Below are positions 1-9,935 of a stretch of 64,000 nt of DNA, one piece after another; within the stretch, counting starts at the first letter, position 1, and every line of letters begins with the position of its first letter. The stretch spans positions 248,001 through 312,000 of the forward strand of contig NZ_VKKH01000005.1 in assembly GCF_007197995.1 (NCBI RefSeq). The letters run 5' to 3'. The DNA is from Aliiglaciecola sp. M165. Its GTDB lineage: Bacteria > Pseudomonadota > Gammaproteobacteria > Enterobacterales > Alteromonadaceae. The position numbers and the translations under genes are program-made. The notes under the pieces are model-generated. The model ran no database searches, was not told the origin of the DNA, and was given only the letters and a program-made list of their open reading frames with translations.

Positions 1-183
1 CGACTCTAATGCCTCCCAGGTGGGATTAGAAAAGCGACCATATTGAAAGTCTGCGTTGTCGGTATGACCAGATAAATGAAATGTACTGGCAAAGGTTGGA
101 CCTTCATTAAATGGACGACCTTGCTTTGCCTGTGGCAGTCCTGCATGCACAACACGGGTGCCTCGATGTGTTTTTTGGCTCAT
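1..183 (-). CDS. Cys/Met metabolism PLP-dependent enzyme, N-terminal part (runs off window)
   Basis: The minus strand reads 61 codons from an ATG at 183 to the window edge with no stop. The peptide starts MSQKTHRGTRVVHAG and contains FNEGPTFASTFH and YGRFSNPTWEALE. The Y-x-R-x-x-N-P-T pattern and the arrangement around it are typical of the N-terminus of the trans-sulfuration family (cystathionine gamma-synthase, cystathionine beta-lyase, methionine gamma-lyase), which use pyridoxal phosphate in the cytoplasm. The catalytic lysine region lies outside the window, so the exact reaction cannot be named. No clear ribosome binding site is seen before the ATG. Confidence 0.8.
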   Translation of the reverse strand, partial: MSQKTHRGTRVVHAGLPQAKQGRPFNEGPTFASTFHLSGHTDNADFQYGRFSNPTWEALES

Positions 184-246
184 AAATCACTGTGATGAGA
201 TTTGGAATGTGCTGTCTATGTTAACCTGAACTGCACGCAACGTCAT

Positions 247-1083
247 TTAATGGATATGGGTATGCAGCGCTGCCAATGAGGATTTTACTGCCATTTTACG
301 GCGACGGCTAACGGGTACGCATTTACCTGACTTGAGCCGACTAAATGCCTGCCCGTCACTGTGGCTTTCAAAACACTCTACCGCCATCAGGTTGACCAGG
401 TAGGAGCGATGTACACGGCAAAATTCATCAGGAAGTTTAGCTGCCAAGCTGCTTAGAGATTGTTTAAGCATCAGACGTTCGTTCGCACAATGGACAAAAA
501 CATAATTGTCATAGGCTTCAATGTATTCAATATCTTGACGGTCAACAACGCGTACCTGGTTGCCTTGCTCAAAGGTATAGGACTGCTCGCTTTCAGGTAA
601 CTTGAGATTTTTTTTATGCTGTTCAAGCAAGCTCAAGGACACCACGCAGGCTAGATAGGCCACCATTTCAACGGGCAACCAAAAAGCGACTTTTTTGGCA
701 AAGGCCGACACGAAATTAAAGTCAAATGAGAACAGAAGGCCGAGCATAAAGGTATCAAACAAAATATGCAGCAAACTAATCAGGGCGGCGACGCTGCAGT
801 GAATCAACAACCATTTAGGATGCTTTTCACTAAACAACGGAATGCGTAGACGCATCCAATTTGCAAACACGGCGATCACTAGCCAACTGCAATAACTAAT
901 GCCGACATTCAAAAAATACTGAAGCTGACTAATTTGCAGTTGCCGATCTGGACTGATACGCAGCCAGCTAGTGCTAGCGCTGGCAAACGCAATGATGCAC
1001 AGCACCAACAACGCTAACGACAACCAACGCCAAGAAATGAGTGGCTGATTTTGCTGACTCGTATGCATCAAGCTTGTTGTCAT
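247..1083 (-). CDS. Membrane-anchored LytTR-family transcriptional regulator
   Basis: The 278-residue protein has four hydrophobic segments at about residues 17-37, 56-74, 91-120 and 128-152, followed by a cytoplasmic LytTR DNA-binding domain from about residue 170 (VDRQDIEYIEAYDNYVFVH, then RVHRSYLVNL and CVPVSRRRKM). There is no receiver or kinase domain, so it belongs to the single-component membrane LytTR regulators rather than two-component response regulators. Its signal and target are unknown. A lipoprotein gene lies 15 bases upstream on the same strand, so the two are probably co-transcribed. The LytTR call is firm; the role is not known. Confidence 0.85.
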   Translation of the reverse strand: MTTSLMHTSQQNQPLISWRWLSLALLVLCIIAFASASTSWLRISPDRQLQISQLQYFLNVGISYCSWLVIAVFANWMRLRIPLFSEKHPKWLLIHCSVAALISLLHILFDTFMLGLLFSFDFNFVSAFAKKVAFWLPVEMVAYLACVVSLSLLEQHKKNLKLPESEQSYTFEQGNQVRVVDRQDIEYIEAYDNYVFVHCANERLMLKQSLSSLAAKLPDEFCRVHRSYLVNLMAVECFESHSDGQAFSRLKSGKCVPVSRRRKMAVKSSLAALHTHIH

Positions 1084-1098
1084 TTATTTAGCCGTGCC

Positions 1099-1818
1099 TT
1101 AGTTTGCTAGTAACCATGTTCCAAAATTACCTTTGGTTTGCATTTTGATTGCATAGGGTTGATCGACACTCACCCAGATGATTTTCTCTCGGATCCCATG
1201 TGATTCAACTTTCCAGGTATCATAAGTTTGACCATTCACTTCGACCTCTTCGCGACCAAGTACCTTAATATTCGACCACAACATTTGTGAGCCGTTGTTT
1301 AGGTCAAATACTGGAATAGATGCCTCGAACCCTTCAGCCAATGGTAAGGCTTTGATTGCATAATTAATTACTGCTGGCTCAAAGGCACCATGAGGATAAG
1401 TTTTATTATATTTCACTGGGTTGAAATCTGAATCTGGTGCCGGAGTCAAATCACCGTGAAACAATCCATCCTCATACTTAACTTGTATCAGATACTTGGG
1501 TAATTCAAGTCTGCGCTCGACGAATGCCATGGTTTTCGGGTCGAGGTAAATCGTATCCGGTATGCTATCGGCTTGAGGGTTAAAATAAATCTGCAACTTG
1601 AGTAACGCTTTACCGTCTTTGTTCACCGGCTCCATTACATAACGCATTGTGCCGCCGGTTTTTTCGTACCTGATATCATGTGCCCAATTTTGAGTGTTCT
1701 CGGTTTCAATTTGTGCAGGCAGCATTTTTGGGTAGATGGGTTTTGCTGGCTCAGTATTACCACATGCACTGCAAGACATAATGGCCAGCGTCAGCCCAAT
1801 TGTTTTTAGATATTTCAT
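1099..1818 (-). CDS. Putative lipoprotein of unknown function (DUF3108-like)
   Basis: The 239-residue protein begins with a short hydrophobic signal and a cysteine-rich lipobox-like stretch (LAIMSCSAC), suggesting a lipid-anchored periplasmic protein. The rest alternates beta-type segments and resembles the DUF3108 group of secreted proteins (for example the segment from about residue 90 to 130, DTIYLDPKTMAFVERRLEL), but I am not certain of the family. An AGGCGA stretch precedes the ATG. It lies directly upstream of the membrane LytTR regulator, so it could be part of the same signalling unit; this is inference from position only. Confidence 0.6.
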   Translation of the reverse strand: MKYLKTIGLTLAIMSCSACGNTEPAKPIYPKMLPAQIETENTQNWAHDIRYEKTGGTMRYVMEPVNKDGKALLKLQIYFNPQADSIPDTIYLDPKTMAFVERRLELPKYLIQVKYEDGLFHGDLTPAPDSDFNPVKYNKTYPHGAFEPAVINYAIKALPLAEGFEASIPVFDLNNGSQMLWSNIKVLGREEVEVNGQTYDTWKVESHGIREKIIWVSVDQPYAIKMQTKGNFGTWLLAN

Positions 1819-1963
1819 TGTTTCGCCTTATGGATGTTGTTTGCAAAGACAATGGCTCCTCTGCGAGCAACGAAAAAGGCTTTGTCCGTCAACGGCAGCT
1901 AAGTGTGGGTAAACGGTAAGTATCGATACCAAGGAGGTAGAGGCTAATATTTTCAAGCAAAAG

Positions 1964-1988
1964 AAAAGCGCCTACTTGAGGCGCTTCT
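1964..1988 (-). terminator. Rho-independent terminator after amtB
   Basis: AAGCGCCT (1966-1973) pairs with AGGCGCTT (1979-1986) around a 5-base loop. On the minus strand the hairpin is followed by a T-rich run (TTTTCTTTTG), as expected downstream of glnK-amtB. Confidence 0.75.
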
Positions 1989-2075
1989 AGTGAGTCTTTT
2001 AGTCAGGTTAGATGGGCATTGTTATTATTGTATTCCTATCAACTAGGGCCCACCGTCTCCCTGAAAATCGGTGAA

Positions 2076-3335
2076 TTAAGAACGACCACCTGTGAAATCT
2101 GGGTAAGCTTCCAAACCACACTCGCTCATATCTACACCTTCGAACTCTTCTTCTTCGCTTACACGGATACCCATAATGGCTTTCAGTGCTAACCAAACCA
2201 CTAGGCTTGTGACAAATACCCATACGAAGATAGTCAGTGCGCCAATTAACTGGCCAGAGAACGATGAACCGCCATCAGCAGTCAATGGATTTGTAACAGG
2301 CACAAGAAGAAGACCTAGCAGACCAACTGTACCGTGCACAGAGATAGCACCCACTGGATCATCAATCTTCAGCTTGTCTAGGGCAACGATGCTACCCACA
2401 ACTAACAATCCACCGAGAGCACCAAATAGTGTTGCTTGCAAAGGTGTAGGAGTAGAAGGTTCTGCAGTGATAGCAACCAAGCCTGCCAACGCGCCATTCA
2501 GCGCCATGGTTAGGTCAGCCTTTCCGAACAAAATGCGCGCTAGGATTAAGGCAGCAACTAAACCACCCGCAGCGGCAGCATTAGTATTCATGAATACTAC
2601 GGCTACACTGTTAGCACTTTCTACACTGGCAGTGGCCAAAACAGAACCACCATTGAAGCCAAACCATCCCATCCAAAGAATGAACGTACCTAAGGTTGCA
2701 AGTGGAAGGTTCGCACCAGGGATGGCGTTAACTTTGCCATCAGCACTGTATTTACCCTTACGAGAACCCAGCACTAATACACCGGCTAATGCTGCAGCAG
2801 CACCGGCCATATGTACGATACCAGAGCCAGCAAAGTCAGAGAAACCTAGGTCGCCTAGCGTGTACATACCAAATACTGCTTCGCCACCCCACGTCCAAGC
2901 GCCTTCCATAGGATAGATGAAACCTGTCAAGACAACGGCAAAGGCCAGGAATGCCCATAGTTTCATACGCTCAGCAACCGCACCTGAAACGATAGACATT
3001 GCCGTAGCAACGAAAACTACCTGGAAGAAGAAGTCAGCTGAAGGCGCATAGGTAGCAGGCTCTGCTTCACCTGTAGCACCGTCACCAGTGATCCCACTTA
3101 GGAACCAAGTGAAATCGTCTCCGCCATACATAATTGAATAACCGCAAACCATATACATGATACAAGCGATTGAATATAGGGCGACGTTTTTGGTCAGAAT
3201 TTCTGTGGTGTTTTTTGCACGCACCAAACCCGCTTCGAGCATGGTGAAACCGGCAGCCATCCACATGACTAACGCGCCGCATATTAGAAAATAAAAGGTA
3301 TCTAGTGCATACCCAAGTTCAAATGTGATTTCCAT
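2076..3335 (-). CDS. amtB: Ammonium transporter AmtB
   Basis: The 419-residue polytopic inner-membrane protein of the Amt/MEP/Rh family imports ammonium as a trimer. The family pattern is clear: FYFLICGALVMWMAAGFTMLEAGLVRAKNT near the N-terminus (first pore helices), SGIVHMAGAAAALAG with the pore histidine at about residue 170, and ISVHGTVGLLGLL with the second pore histidine near residue 335. An AGGAG-type ribosome binding site precedes the ATG. It follows glnK by 18 bases, the standard glnK-amtB operon in which GlnK plugs the channel when nitrogen is sufficient. Expression should follow the sigma-54/NtrC signals upstream of glnK. Confidence 0.97.
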   Translation of the reverse strand: MEITFELGYALDTFYFLICGALVMWMAAGFTMLEAGLVRAKNTTEILTKNVALYSIACIMYMVCGYSIMYGGDDFTWFLSGITGDGATGEAEPATYAPSADFFFQVVFVATAMSIVSGAVAERMKLWAFLAFAVVLTGFIYPMEGAWTWGGEAVFGMYTLGDLGFSDFAGSGIVHMAGAAAALAGVLVLGSRKGKYSADGKVNAIPGANLPLATLGTFILWMGWFGFNGGSVLATASVESANSVAVVFMNTNAAAAGGLVAALILARILFGKADLTMALNGALAGLVAITAEPSTPTPLQATLFGALGGLLVVGSIVALDKLKIDDPVGAISVHGTVGLLGLLLVPVTNPLTADGGSSFSGQLIGALTIFVWVFVTSLVVWLALKAIMGIRVSEEEEFEGVDMSECGLEAYPDFTGGRS

Positions 3336-3353
3336 GATTATCTCCTGTACTAC

Positions 3354-3716
<363 letters not shown>

Positions 3717-3740
3717 TTATTAAAATGCTAACCGAATAGA

Positions 3741-3755
3741 ACAAGTCTCGTGCCA
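3741..3755 (-). promoter_or_regulatory. Sigma-54 (-24/-12) promoter of glnK-amtB
   Basis: Minus-strand TGGCAC, five bases, TTGT matches the RpoN consensus TGGCAC-N5-TTGC at all but one key position. It lies about 50 bases before the glnK ATG, in the right orientation. Confidence 0.85.
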
Positions 3756-3818
3756 TAAATATATATTCATATATTTCAATGAGTTACTGATTACTAGCGT
3801 TGTAAAACGACTCAAATT

Positions 3819-3864
3819 CGCACACTAATGGTGCGATTGCAGCTTTTTGCACCAAAATGATCCT
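3819..3864. promoter_or_regulatory. Two NtrC-type enhancer sites upstream of glnK
   Basis: The 17-base palindrome CGCACACTAATGGTGCG (3819-3835) fits the enteric NtrC operator form TGCAC-N7-GTGCA. A second, half-conserved site TGCACCAAAATG (from 3848) follows 29 bases on, about three helical turns. The sites lie roughly 80-120 bases upstream of the sigma-54 promoter, the normal enhancer distance. The intervening region up to 3970 holds no other gene. Confidence 0.75.
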
Positions 3865-3970
3865 ATAAGGTTCAAAAAGACGAATGAATTGATAAAAATA
3901 AGCCATGGAACTTCTACTAATAAAAATCACTCTACTCACAGTCGTCTGCAGGGAATGAGTCCGTTTATTC

Positions 3971-4762
3971 GTGGAATTTGAAAGGCATAGGATCGAACAA
4001 CAAGAGGTTAAAAAATCCTCATTACTCCCCATTATTGGCGCGTCGCTACTCGTCCATATAGCACTTGGCGCCTGGATATTTTATAGCCATACTGGACATA
4101 AAGCGCCACCCGTAAACGCAGAAACAAAACCCATTGAAGCGAAACTCGTTTTTGTTGATCTTGCGAAATTTCAACCTCCAACCAATAACAGTACGGAAGA
4201 GATTGACGAGCAACCTACGAATAAACTCCAAGAGGTCGTTGAGCCTTTGGCAGAAGTTGAAATCGATGAGCCTGCAGATCAAATACCAACAGAAGTTATT
4301 GAAAACGAGCCGGTTAAAACGATTGTTGAAGATCGCAGAGACAACTTGCCCGTGTTGGATATGCCCGAAGATATTGATCATGCTAAAAATCAAACTGATG
4401 ACTTAATTTTTTCTGGTCAGGCTGGAAGCGGTATAAGTCGCGATTTGGCACGTCAACATTTGCAAAATTATCATTCACAAGCCGTTGAACAGCTGTCTTC
4501 GCAGCAAGCCAAACGCTATCAGCAAACAAAAACTTCACCGGATTTACAGCTCCCAGAATTTGACCCTTTTACCACTGAAGATGAAAAATATCGCAAAGAA
4601 TTGAGTGTCAGAGTCGATTGCAGTTCGACCTTGAATAAATCGTTGTCAGTATTATCCGGGATTACTGGAGGTGGGCTTAAATGTAGCGATGGTGCAGATC
4701 TAACGCCCTTTTTAAAAAAACATCTGAACAAAGGCATCGAATCACCTGACGAATCAAATTGA
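3971..4762 (+). CDS. TonB-like single-pass membrane protein of unknown function
   Basis: The 263-residue protein starts from GTG at 3971 with only a weak ribosome binding site. It has a short cytoplasmic N-terminus, one membrane helix at about residues 19-38 (LLPIIGASLLVHIALGAWIF), then a long acidic and proline-containing periplasmic stretch (about 45-135) and a C-terminal part with two cysteines (VDCSSTLNKS and GGLKCSDGA). The architecture recalls TonB/TolA-type spanning proteins but no TonB C-terminal domain can be seen. It is convergent with the PBP1b gene, so not its operon partner. The product is real-looking but not recognised. Confidence 0.6.
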   Translation: MEFERHRIEQQEVKKSSLLPIIGASLLVHIALGAWIFYSHTGHKAPPVNAETKPIEAKLVFVDLAKFQPPTNNSTEEIDEQPTNKLQEVVEPLAEVEIDEPADQIPTEVIENEPVKTIVEDRRDNLPVLDMPEDIDHAKNQTDDLIFSGQAGSGISRDLARQHLQNYHSQAVEQLSSQQAKRYQQTKTSPDLQLPEFDPFTTEDEKYRKELSVRVDCSSTLNKSLSVLSGITGGGLKCSDGADLTPFLKKHLNKGIESPDESN

Positions 4763-4779
4763 AGGGCAAGACAACTCAA

Positions 4780-7080
4780 CTAACCAAACAACCGCTCCCA
4801 TAAGCTCTTTTTACGCTCCTGAATTTTCGGATTTTTCACATCACATTTATCAGGTCGTTTGGGCAGTGTTTCCAGAATTGCCGGTAAGCTCATGCTCGAT
4901 TGACACCCGGCTTTTGTAGCGCGCCCTGATTTGGGATTGAAGTGTGCGATCCCCAATCCTGCAGGAAACCGCCTGACCAGAGACTTAGGCTCTTGTCGAT
5001 CCTGATACCCCAGATACAATCTCAGTGCACCGTTTGCACCAGTCAATCCAGTGGGCGAATTATCGTCCTTACCAATCCATGTGGTGACCAGTATGTTTTT
5101 ATCGAATCCGCTAAACCAGCTATCTCGGTAATCGTCAGTGGTTCCGGTTTTCCCTGCCATGTTAATAGACGGAAAACGACGACGAACCTGCTTTGCCGTG
5201 CCTTCTAAGGTGACTTTATGCAGTGCGTAATTCATTAAATAAACAACTTTTTCATCAAACTGTTGGATGGCGGGCTGCTCAAATGTCCACATTACTTGAT
5301 CGTCGGCGGACAAAATCGCATTTACCGTATGCAGTGGGAGCTGCGCACCATTGTTAGCAATAGTCTGGTACATCTGATTGACCTGAAAGGGAGACAAATC
5401 AAGGGCCCCTAGCGTCAATGCTGGAAACCGAGTAATGGCTTCATCAACACCCAGTCGTTCAAGTGTCATTGCAATATTATCAATACCTAGTTCCAGGCCT
5501 AAACTGACCGTAGGCACATTTAAAGATTGAGTTAACGCGGTAAATAACGGCACTTGCCCGCGAAATTGTTTGTCAGCATTTTGTGGTTTCCAAGGCTTGC
5601 CACCATCGTCAGGCAACTCTATGGGTTCATCAAACAAAGGCGTCGCAAGGTGGTATTCTTCCGGACGTTCTAAGGCAGTCAAATACACTGCCGGTTTGAC
5701 CAACGAGCCTATCGAGCGTCTGGCATCCAGCGCACGATTGAAACCTTTGAAACGGGTTTTTCTGTCCCCAACAATGGCACGTACCTCACCACTGTCAATA
5801 TCAGTGATCACCATGGCACCTTGAAGATCAGAGAGGTTACGATCTGATTCAATCTCGTCAACACCTGAGGTTAAGGCTATTTCGGCTTTTCGCTGTGCAT
5901 TGGAATCGAGTGAAGTAAACACTTTCACCCCGGATTGGCGAATGTCTGGATTGGCCAGAATAGTGCGGATTTCGCGTTGTACCTGATCCATAAATGCAGG
6001 GTGTTTTCCCTTCACCAAGGTTGCACCTGTGGCGACATTCACCGGTTCATCCAATAAACGTTCAAAAGTGGATTTACTGATTTTCCCGTCTTCAAACATG
6101 AGTCGCAGCACGAGATTACGTCGCTCAATAACCCGCTCTGGATGCCGCCTTGGATTGTAATATGATGGTCCTTTTATCATACCAACCAAGGTAGTCATTT
6201 CCGTCAGATTCAATTCATTCAAAGGGCGATCAAAGTAGAAAAAACTGGCCAAACCAAAGCCGTGCACCCCAGAATCGCCGTTTTGGCCGAGAAAAACTTC
6301 GTTCAAATAGGCTTCTAGAATTTGGTCTTTGCTGTAGCGAGCGTCGATCAAAATCGACATCAAAGCTTCTTTAGCCTTGCGGGAAATTGACTTTTCATTG
6401 GTCAAATACATATTTTTGACCAACTGCTGAGTCAAGGTACTGCCTCCTTGCACCGCGCGACCTGCTGAGATATTGGCTATCAGCGCACGTAATATCGACA
6501 GCGGCGCGATACCATGATGTTGATAAAAATCTCGGTCTTCAACGAGCACCAAAGCATCCAACAGTTCTGGTGGCACCTGGCCCAAAGACACCAACATACG
6601 GTCTTCTTTGCCTTCGCTCAACAGTCGAGTGACGAGCCAAGGCTCTAGGCGAAAGCTAGAAATATCCATTTGGCTGTTGAGGTTTGTAATACTATGTACT
6701 CGGCCAGCTTTAAGCGTCATGGCCAACGCCGTTTCCCCTTGAAAGCCATCGGGGAAATGGAATGCTCGACGATACACCACAAATCGCTGATTGCGATATT
6801 CGTATTCACCGGTGGTTTGGGCTCGACTCACCCGGCGATATCCAAGCAGTTCTAGTTCTTCGATAACTTCTTTAGCGGTGATCTCTTCTTTGAGCGAGAG
6901 CACTAATGGCCGAGCATAAATTTGCGCAGGGACTTGCCACTTATTACCGGAAAATTGCTGAGCGATGACCGCATCGAGATAAAACATGTAGGCGCCGAAG
7001 CCGACGATCGCCAGCAGTAGCAGCTTCCAAATATATCGACGAAACCAAGGTAGAGGATTGAGTTTTTGCGCAACAGACAT
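4780..7080 (-). CDS. mrcB: Bifunctional penicillin-binding protein 1b (PBP1b)
   Basis: The 766-residue inner-membrane enzyme polymerises glycan strands and cross-links peptides during peptidoglycan synthesis. One membrane helix lies at about residues 15-36, followed by the UB2H-like region, the GT51 transglycosylase domain (catalytic Glu in EDRDFYQHHG, then QGGSTLTQQLVKN) and the transpeptidase domain with SLVK (SxxK), SLN (SxN) and KTGTT motifs. Length and order match PBP1b rather than PBP1a. All catalytic motifs are present, so it should be active. It is a single-gene unit followed upstream by a MITE-like element. Confidence 0.95.
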   Translation of the reverse strand: MSVAQKLNPLPWFRRYIWKLLLLAIVGFGAYMFYLDAVIAQQFSGNKWQVPAQIYARPLVLSLKEEITAKEVIEELELLGYRRVSRAQTTGEYEYRNQRFVVYRRAFHFPDGFQGETALAMTLKAGRVHSITNLNSQMDISSFRLEPWLVTRLLSEGKEDRMLVSLGQVPPELLDALVLVEDRDFYQHHGIAPLSILRALIANISAGRAVQGGSTLTQQLVKNMYLTNEKSISRKAKEALMSILIDARYSKDQILEAYLNEVFLGQNGDSGVHGFGLASFFYFDRPLNELNLTEMTTLVGMIKGPSYYNPRRHPERVIERRNLVLRLMFEDGKISKSTFERLLDEPVNVATGATLVKGKHPAFMDQVQREIRTILANPDIRQSGVKVFTSLDSNAQRKAEIALTSGVDEIESDRNLSDLQGAMVITDIDSGEVRAIVGDRKTRFKGFNRALDARRSIGSLVKPAVYLTALERPEEYHLATPLFDEPIELPDDGGKPWKPQNADKQFRGQVPLFTALTQSLNVPTVSLGLELGIDNIAMTLERLGVDEAITRFPALTLGALDLSPFQVNQMYQTIANNGAQLPLHTVNAILSADDQVMWTFEQPAIQQFDEKVVYLMNYALHKVTLEGTAKQVRRRFPSINMAGKTGTTDDYRDSWFSGFDKNILVTTWIGKDDNSPTGLTGANGALRLYLGYQDRQEPKSLVRRFPAGLGIAHFNPKSGRATKAGCQSSMSLPAILETLPKRPDKCDVKNPKIQERKKSLWERLFG

Positions 7081-7177
7081 GAATTTTTATTGTAATGCTT
7101 TTTTAAAATTTTCCGCGGCAGTGTAACAGCGCAAAGCGCTGCTCACAATTGGCGTGAACTGGAAACACTTGTTAATT

Positions 7178-7407
7178 AACCCCAATCCCGGATAAGCAAC
7201 GCCTGTAAGCACCGCTATTTATCCCCCTATCTTCGTTGTTCATTATGCGTTTAGAGCGACTAGACAATATAATTCTCGCCTTGATAAGGGAATAAATCAC
7301 GGCACTTACCTATAAAAAACCAATATCAAAATGACGATAACTTCTATGTCATTGATAAAGCTTTAAAAACTAAGCTATTCCGACATTTCTTATCCAGAAT
7401 TGGGATT
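7178..7407. mobile_element. MITE-like element family 1, copy A (230 bp)
   Basis: The element has imperfect terminal inverted repeats AACCCCAATCCCGGATAAG on the left and its counterpart on the right, is exactly 230 bp, and is flanked by the 4-base direct repeat AATT (7174-7177 and 7408-7411). It is the reverse complement of the copies at 25525 and 25759. The first nine bases of a further copy (AACCCCAAT, 7412-7420) follow, as if a tandem dimer had been truncated. It has no coding capacity and fills the mrcB-hrpB gap. A transposase would have to act in trans. Confidence 0.9.
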
Positions 7408-7421
7408 AATTAACCCCAATC

Positions 7422-9884
7422 TTACATATGTTTTTTAGTTTTAGAGGTGGCCTTAGCGTTGGCCGGGTCATCAGGCCAAAAGTGTTTTGGATAGCGACCT
7501 TTCATTTCTTTTTGCACATCTTTGTAAGAGCCTTGCCAAAAACCAGCAAGATCTGCGGTCTTTTGCAAAGGCCTTCCTGCGGGCGAAAGAAGGGACAACA
7601 CCACAGCAATGCTGCCATTGGCAATGCGAGGAGATTGTTGCCAGCCATACACCTGTTGCATTTTCACCTGCAACTCGACTGTGCCATCATCGAGATACGT
7701 AAGCTTACAATCTTGTCCAGACGCCACCTTTAAATGCGTTGGCAATTCTTGCTGCAACACTTTTTGCTGGTTCCAATCCAACCTGTCGAGCAATATTTGT
7801 TGCCAATTCAGCGCCCGCAGTAATTTTTCACTGGTGACATCATCAAGATAAGGTATCAACCAATCGTCTAGGGTGTCTAGCAGCGTCTGTTCTGTAAAGT
7901 CAGGCCAATCCCCCGCCAACACCCTATGGGCTAATTTCAACCTGCCCAGTAACTGCACAATAGATTCATTCCACTGTAGACAGTTGAGGCCAGATTTGCG
8001 CACAAATCCCAGCACTGCTGCCATGCTGAGTGCGGGATCTATTTCACTAATTTGTCTTTCTTCAATAACAATTTCACCCAGTTTGGTGAGCTCTCTGGCC
8101 ACGACACGTTTATGTTGAGTCGACCAAAGACAATGCTGCTCACATTGGAAAAACGCAGAAAATTGCTCATCAATAAATGTTCTATCTACTGGTAGCGCTA
8201 AGTTTATAATCGCATCCCCATGCTGATTAAAATTAAGCCTGCCAATAAGTAGCCAAGTTGGAGAACCGAGTTGATGAAAAGGCACTGGAGAATAAAAATC
8301 TGCGCCGCCGCCACTGAATAACTGGTAGCCACCGGACGCTCTAAGCTTGCCAAGAAACTCTGGGAAACACCAAGCTAAAAGCGAAGGTAGATGTGACATT
8401 GAACGGTTAATTTGCTCAGCTTTGAGGGTGATTGACAATCGTTTCGCCCAACGTTTTGCCTCAAACCACAACGGGTGTTTAGGTTGACTTAAAACCACAT
8501 TTAAATGCACTTCGACACTCGGCTCTTCGCGCAACTCGGCAATGGGACGCCCTTCCAAAACGGCAACCAACAAGCAGGCAAGCTGACTGGCGCTATCTCC
8601 AAGTAGTTCACTTTTAGCTAAAACCTTGGCAAACCTTGGATGACAGCCAAATTGGTTGCATTGATGCCCCAGAGCGGTAACTTTCCCGGCGGCATCAATG
8701 ATCCCAAGCCAGTGCAGCAAGTTTTTTGCATGGCTAATTTGAGCCTCGCTAGGTTGTTCTGGTAGCTGTAATTCATGAAACTCGCTACCCCAAATTAATG
8801 ACTCGAGATAAAACTGGCTCAGATCAGATTCATGGATTTGCGCGGGCCGTTGTTCGATTAATCGTTGTTGCGTTTCGTTTGACCAGAGGCGATAACAATG
8901 ACCAGCACTGAGTCGTCCGGCTCGTCCCGCACGCTGTGTTGCCGAGGCTTTGGAAATTTGCGTCATCGATAGCTGCGAGATCCCTTTCGTTAAATTGAAA
9001 CTCGACACATTCTCTTTGCCCGAGTCGATAACAATGGTGATCCCATCGATCGTTAAGCTAGTCTCGGCAATATTGGTGGCCAATACAATTTTCCGCTGTC
9101 CTTGCACAGAAGGCAGCACTGCTTGCTGTTGCTGTTTTTTGTCCAACATGCCATAGAGTGGGAACACCTTGATGTCGGCACTAAAAGTTTGGTTGCATTG
9201 CGCCGCGACTAGCTGAATTTGTCTGGCTCCAGGTAAAAACACCAGCATATCGCCATTGTGTTGCTCCAAGGCTTCTTGAATAACCTGAAAAACATGTGTT
9301 TCGAGTTTTTGACGATTCAGTGCAGGGCGATACAATAGATCAACAGGAAAACTTCTCCCTTCACTGTGAACCTGTTTGGCGTCTGGTAGGGTTTTGCTGA
9401 GCAACTGCGGATCCAACGTTGCCGACATGACCAACACGCGAAGATCTTCGCGTAACCCAGCTTGTGCATCCAAACACAATGCCAAAGCAAAATCCGCATG
9501 CAAGTTTCTTTCATGGAACTCATCAAAAATCACTAAGCCAACTCCGTTTAGCTCAGGGTCGTTCTGTAAGGTCCGCGTTAACAACCCCTCGGTGACAATT
9601 TCAAGCCGTGTATTAGCGCTTACACGACGCTCTCCTCGCATTCGATAGCCTATAGTTTGTCCGACATCCTCGTTGATTTGCTCAGCAAGGTACTGTGCAA
9701 TGGATCTGACCGCGATTTGACGTGGTTGCAGCATGATAATTTTTTTGTCTGAAAAGCAAGGCAACTGCAACAGTTTTAAAGGCAAAAACGTCGATTTCCC
9801 TGCACCAGGCGGTGCACTGAGGATCACATCATGCTCGATGATCTGTTTTGCCAATTCAGGCCAACATGTTTCTACGGGTAACAA
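7422..9884 (-). CDS. hrpB: ATP-dependent RNA helicase-like protein HrpB
   Basis: The 820-residue DEAH-box protein has a P-loop (SAPPGAGKST, about residue 25), the DEAH-variant DEFH (about 125), SATL, and helicase C-terminal motifs (TNIAETSLTIDGI and QRAGRAGR), followed by HA2/HrpB-specific domains ending with YPKHFWPDDP, a HrpB hallmark. HrpB proteins are cytoplasmic and their substrates are poorly known. No ATG is available near the family's usual start; TTG at 9884 (or the preceding CTG) after an in-frame TGA seems to be used, without a clear ribosome binding site. It is divergent from thpR. Confidence 0.93.
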   Translation of the reverse strand: MLPVETCWPELAKQIIEHDVILSAPPGAGKSTFLPLKLLQLPCFSDKKIIMLQPRQIAVRSIAQYLAEQINEDVGQTIGYRMRGERRVSANTRLEIVTEGLLTRTLQNDPELNGVGLVIFDEFHERNLHADFALALCLDAQAGLREDLRVLVMSATLDPQLLSKTLPDAKQVHSEGRSFPVDLLYRPALNRQKLETHVFQVIQEALEQHNGDMLVFLPGARQIQLVAAQCNQTFSADIKVFPLYGMLDKKQQQQAVLPSVQGQRKIVLATNIAETSLTIDGITIVIDSGKENVSSFNLTKGISQLSMTQISKASATQRAGRAGRLSAGHCYRLWSNETQQRLIEQRPAQIHESDLSQFYLESLIWGSEFHELQLPEQPSEAQISHAKNLLHWLGIIDAAGKVTALGHQCNQFGCHPRFAKVLAKSELLGDSASQLACLLVAVLEGRPIAELREEPSVEVHLNVVLSQPKHPLWFEAKRWAKRLSITLKAEQINRSMSHLPSLLAWCFPEFLGKLRASGGYQLFSGGGADFYSPVPFHQLGSPTWLLIGRLNFNQHGDAIINLALPVDRTFIDEQFSAFFQCEQHCLWSTQHKRVVARELTKLGEIVIEERQISEIDPALSMAAVLGFVRKSGLNCLQWNESIVQLLGRLKLAHRVLAGDWPDFTEQTLLDTLDDWLIPYLDDVTSEKLLRALNWQQILLDRLDWNQQKVLQQELPTHLKVASGQDCKLTYLDDGTVELQVKMQQVYGWQQSPRIANGSIAVVLSLLSPAGRPLQKTADLAGFWQGSYKDVQKEMKGRYPKHFWPDDPANAKATSKTKKHM

Positions 9885-9935
9885 CAGGTAAACTCAAAAT
9901 GTTTTATAATCGGGCTAGTTTAACGCGAAGAGAAA

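Noticed and set aside
2176-2916. 246-codon plus-strand frame opposite amtB
   Set aside because: It mirrors codon bias of the well-supported amtB on the other strand and resembles no protein.
3784-4032. 82-codon minus frame upstream of glnK
   Set aside because: It overlaps the NtrC-like sites and the start of the 3971 gene and has no family features.
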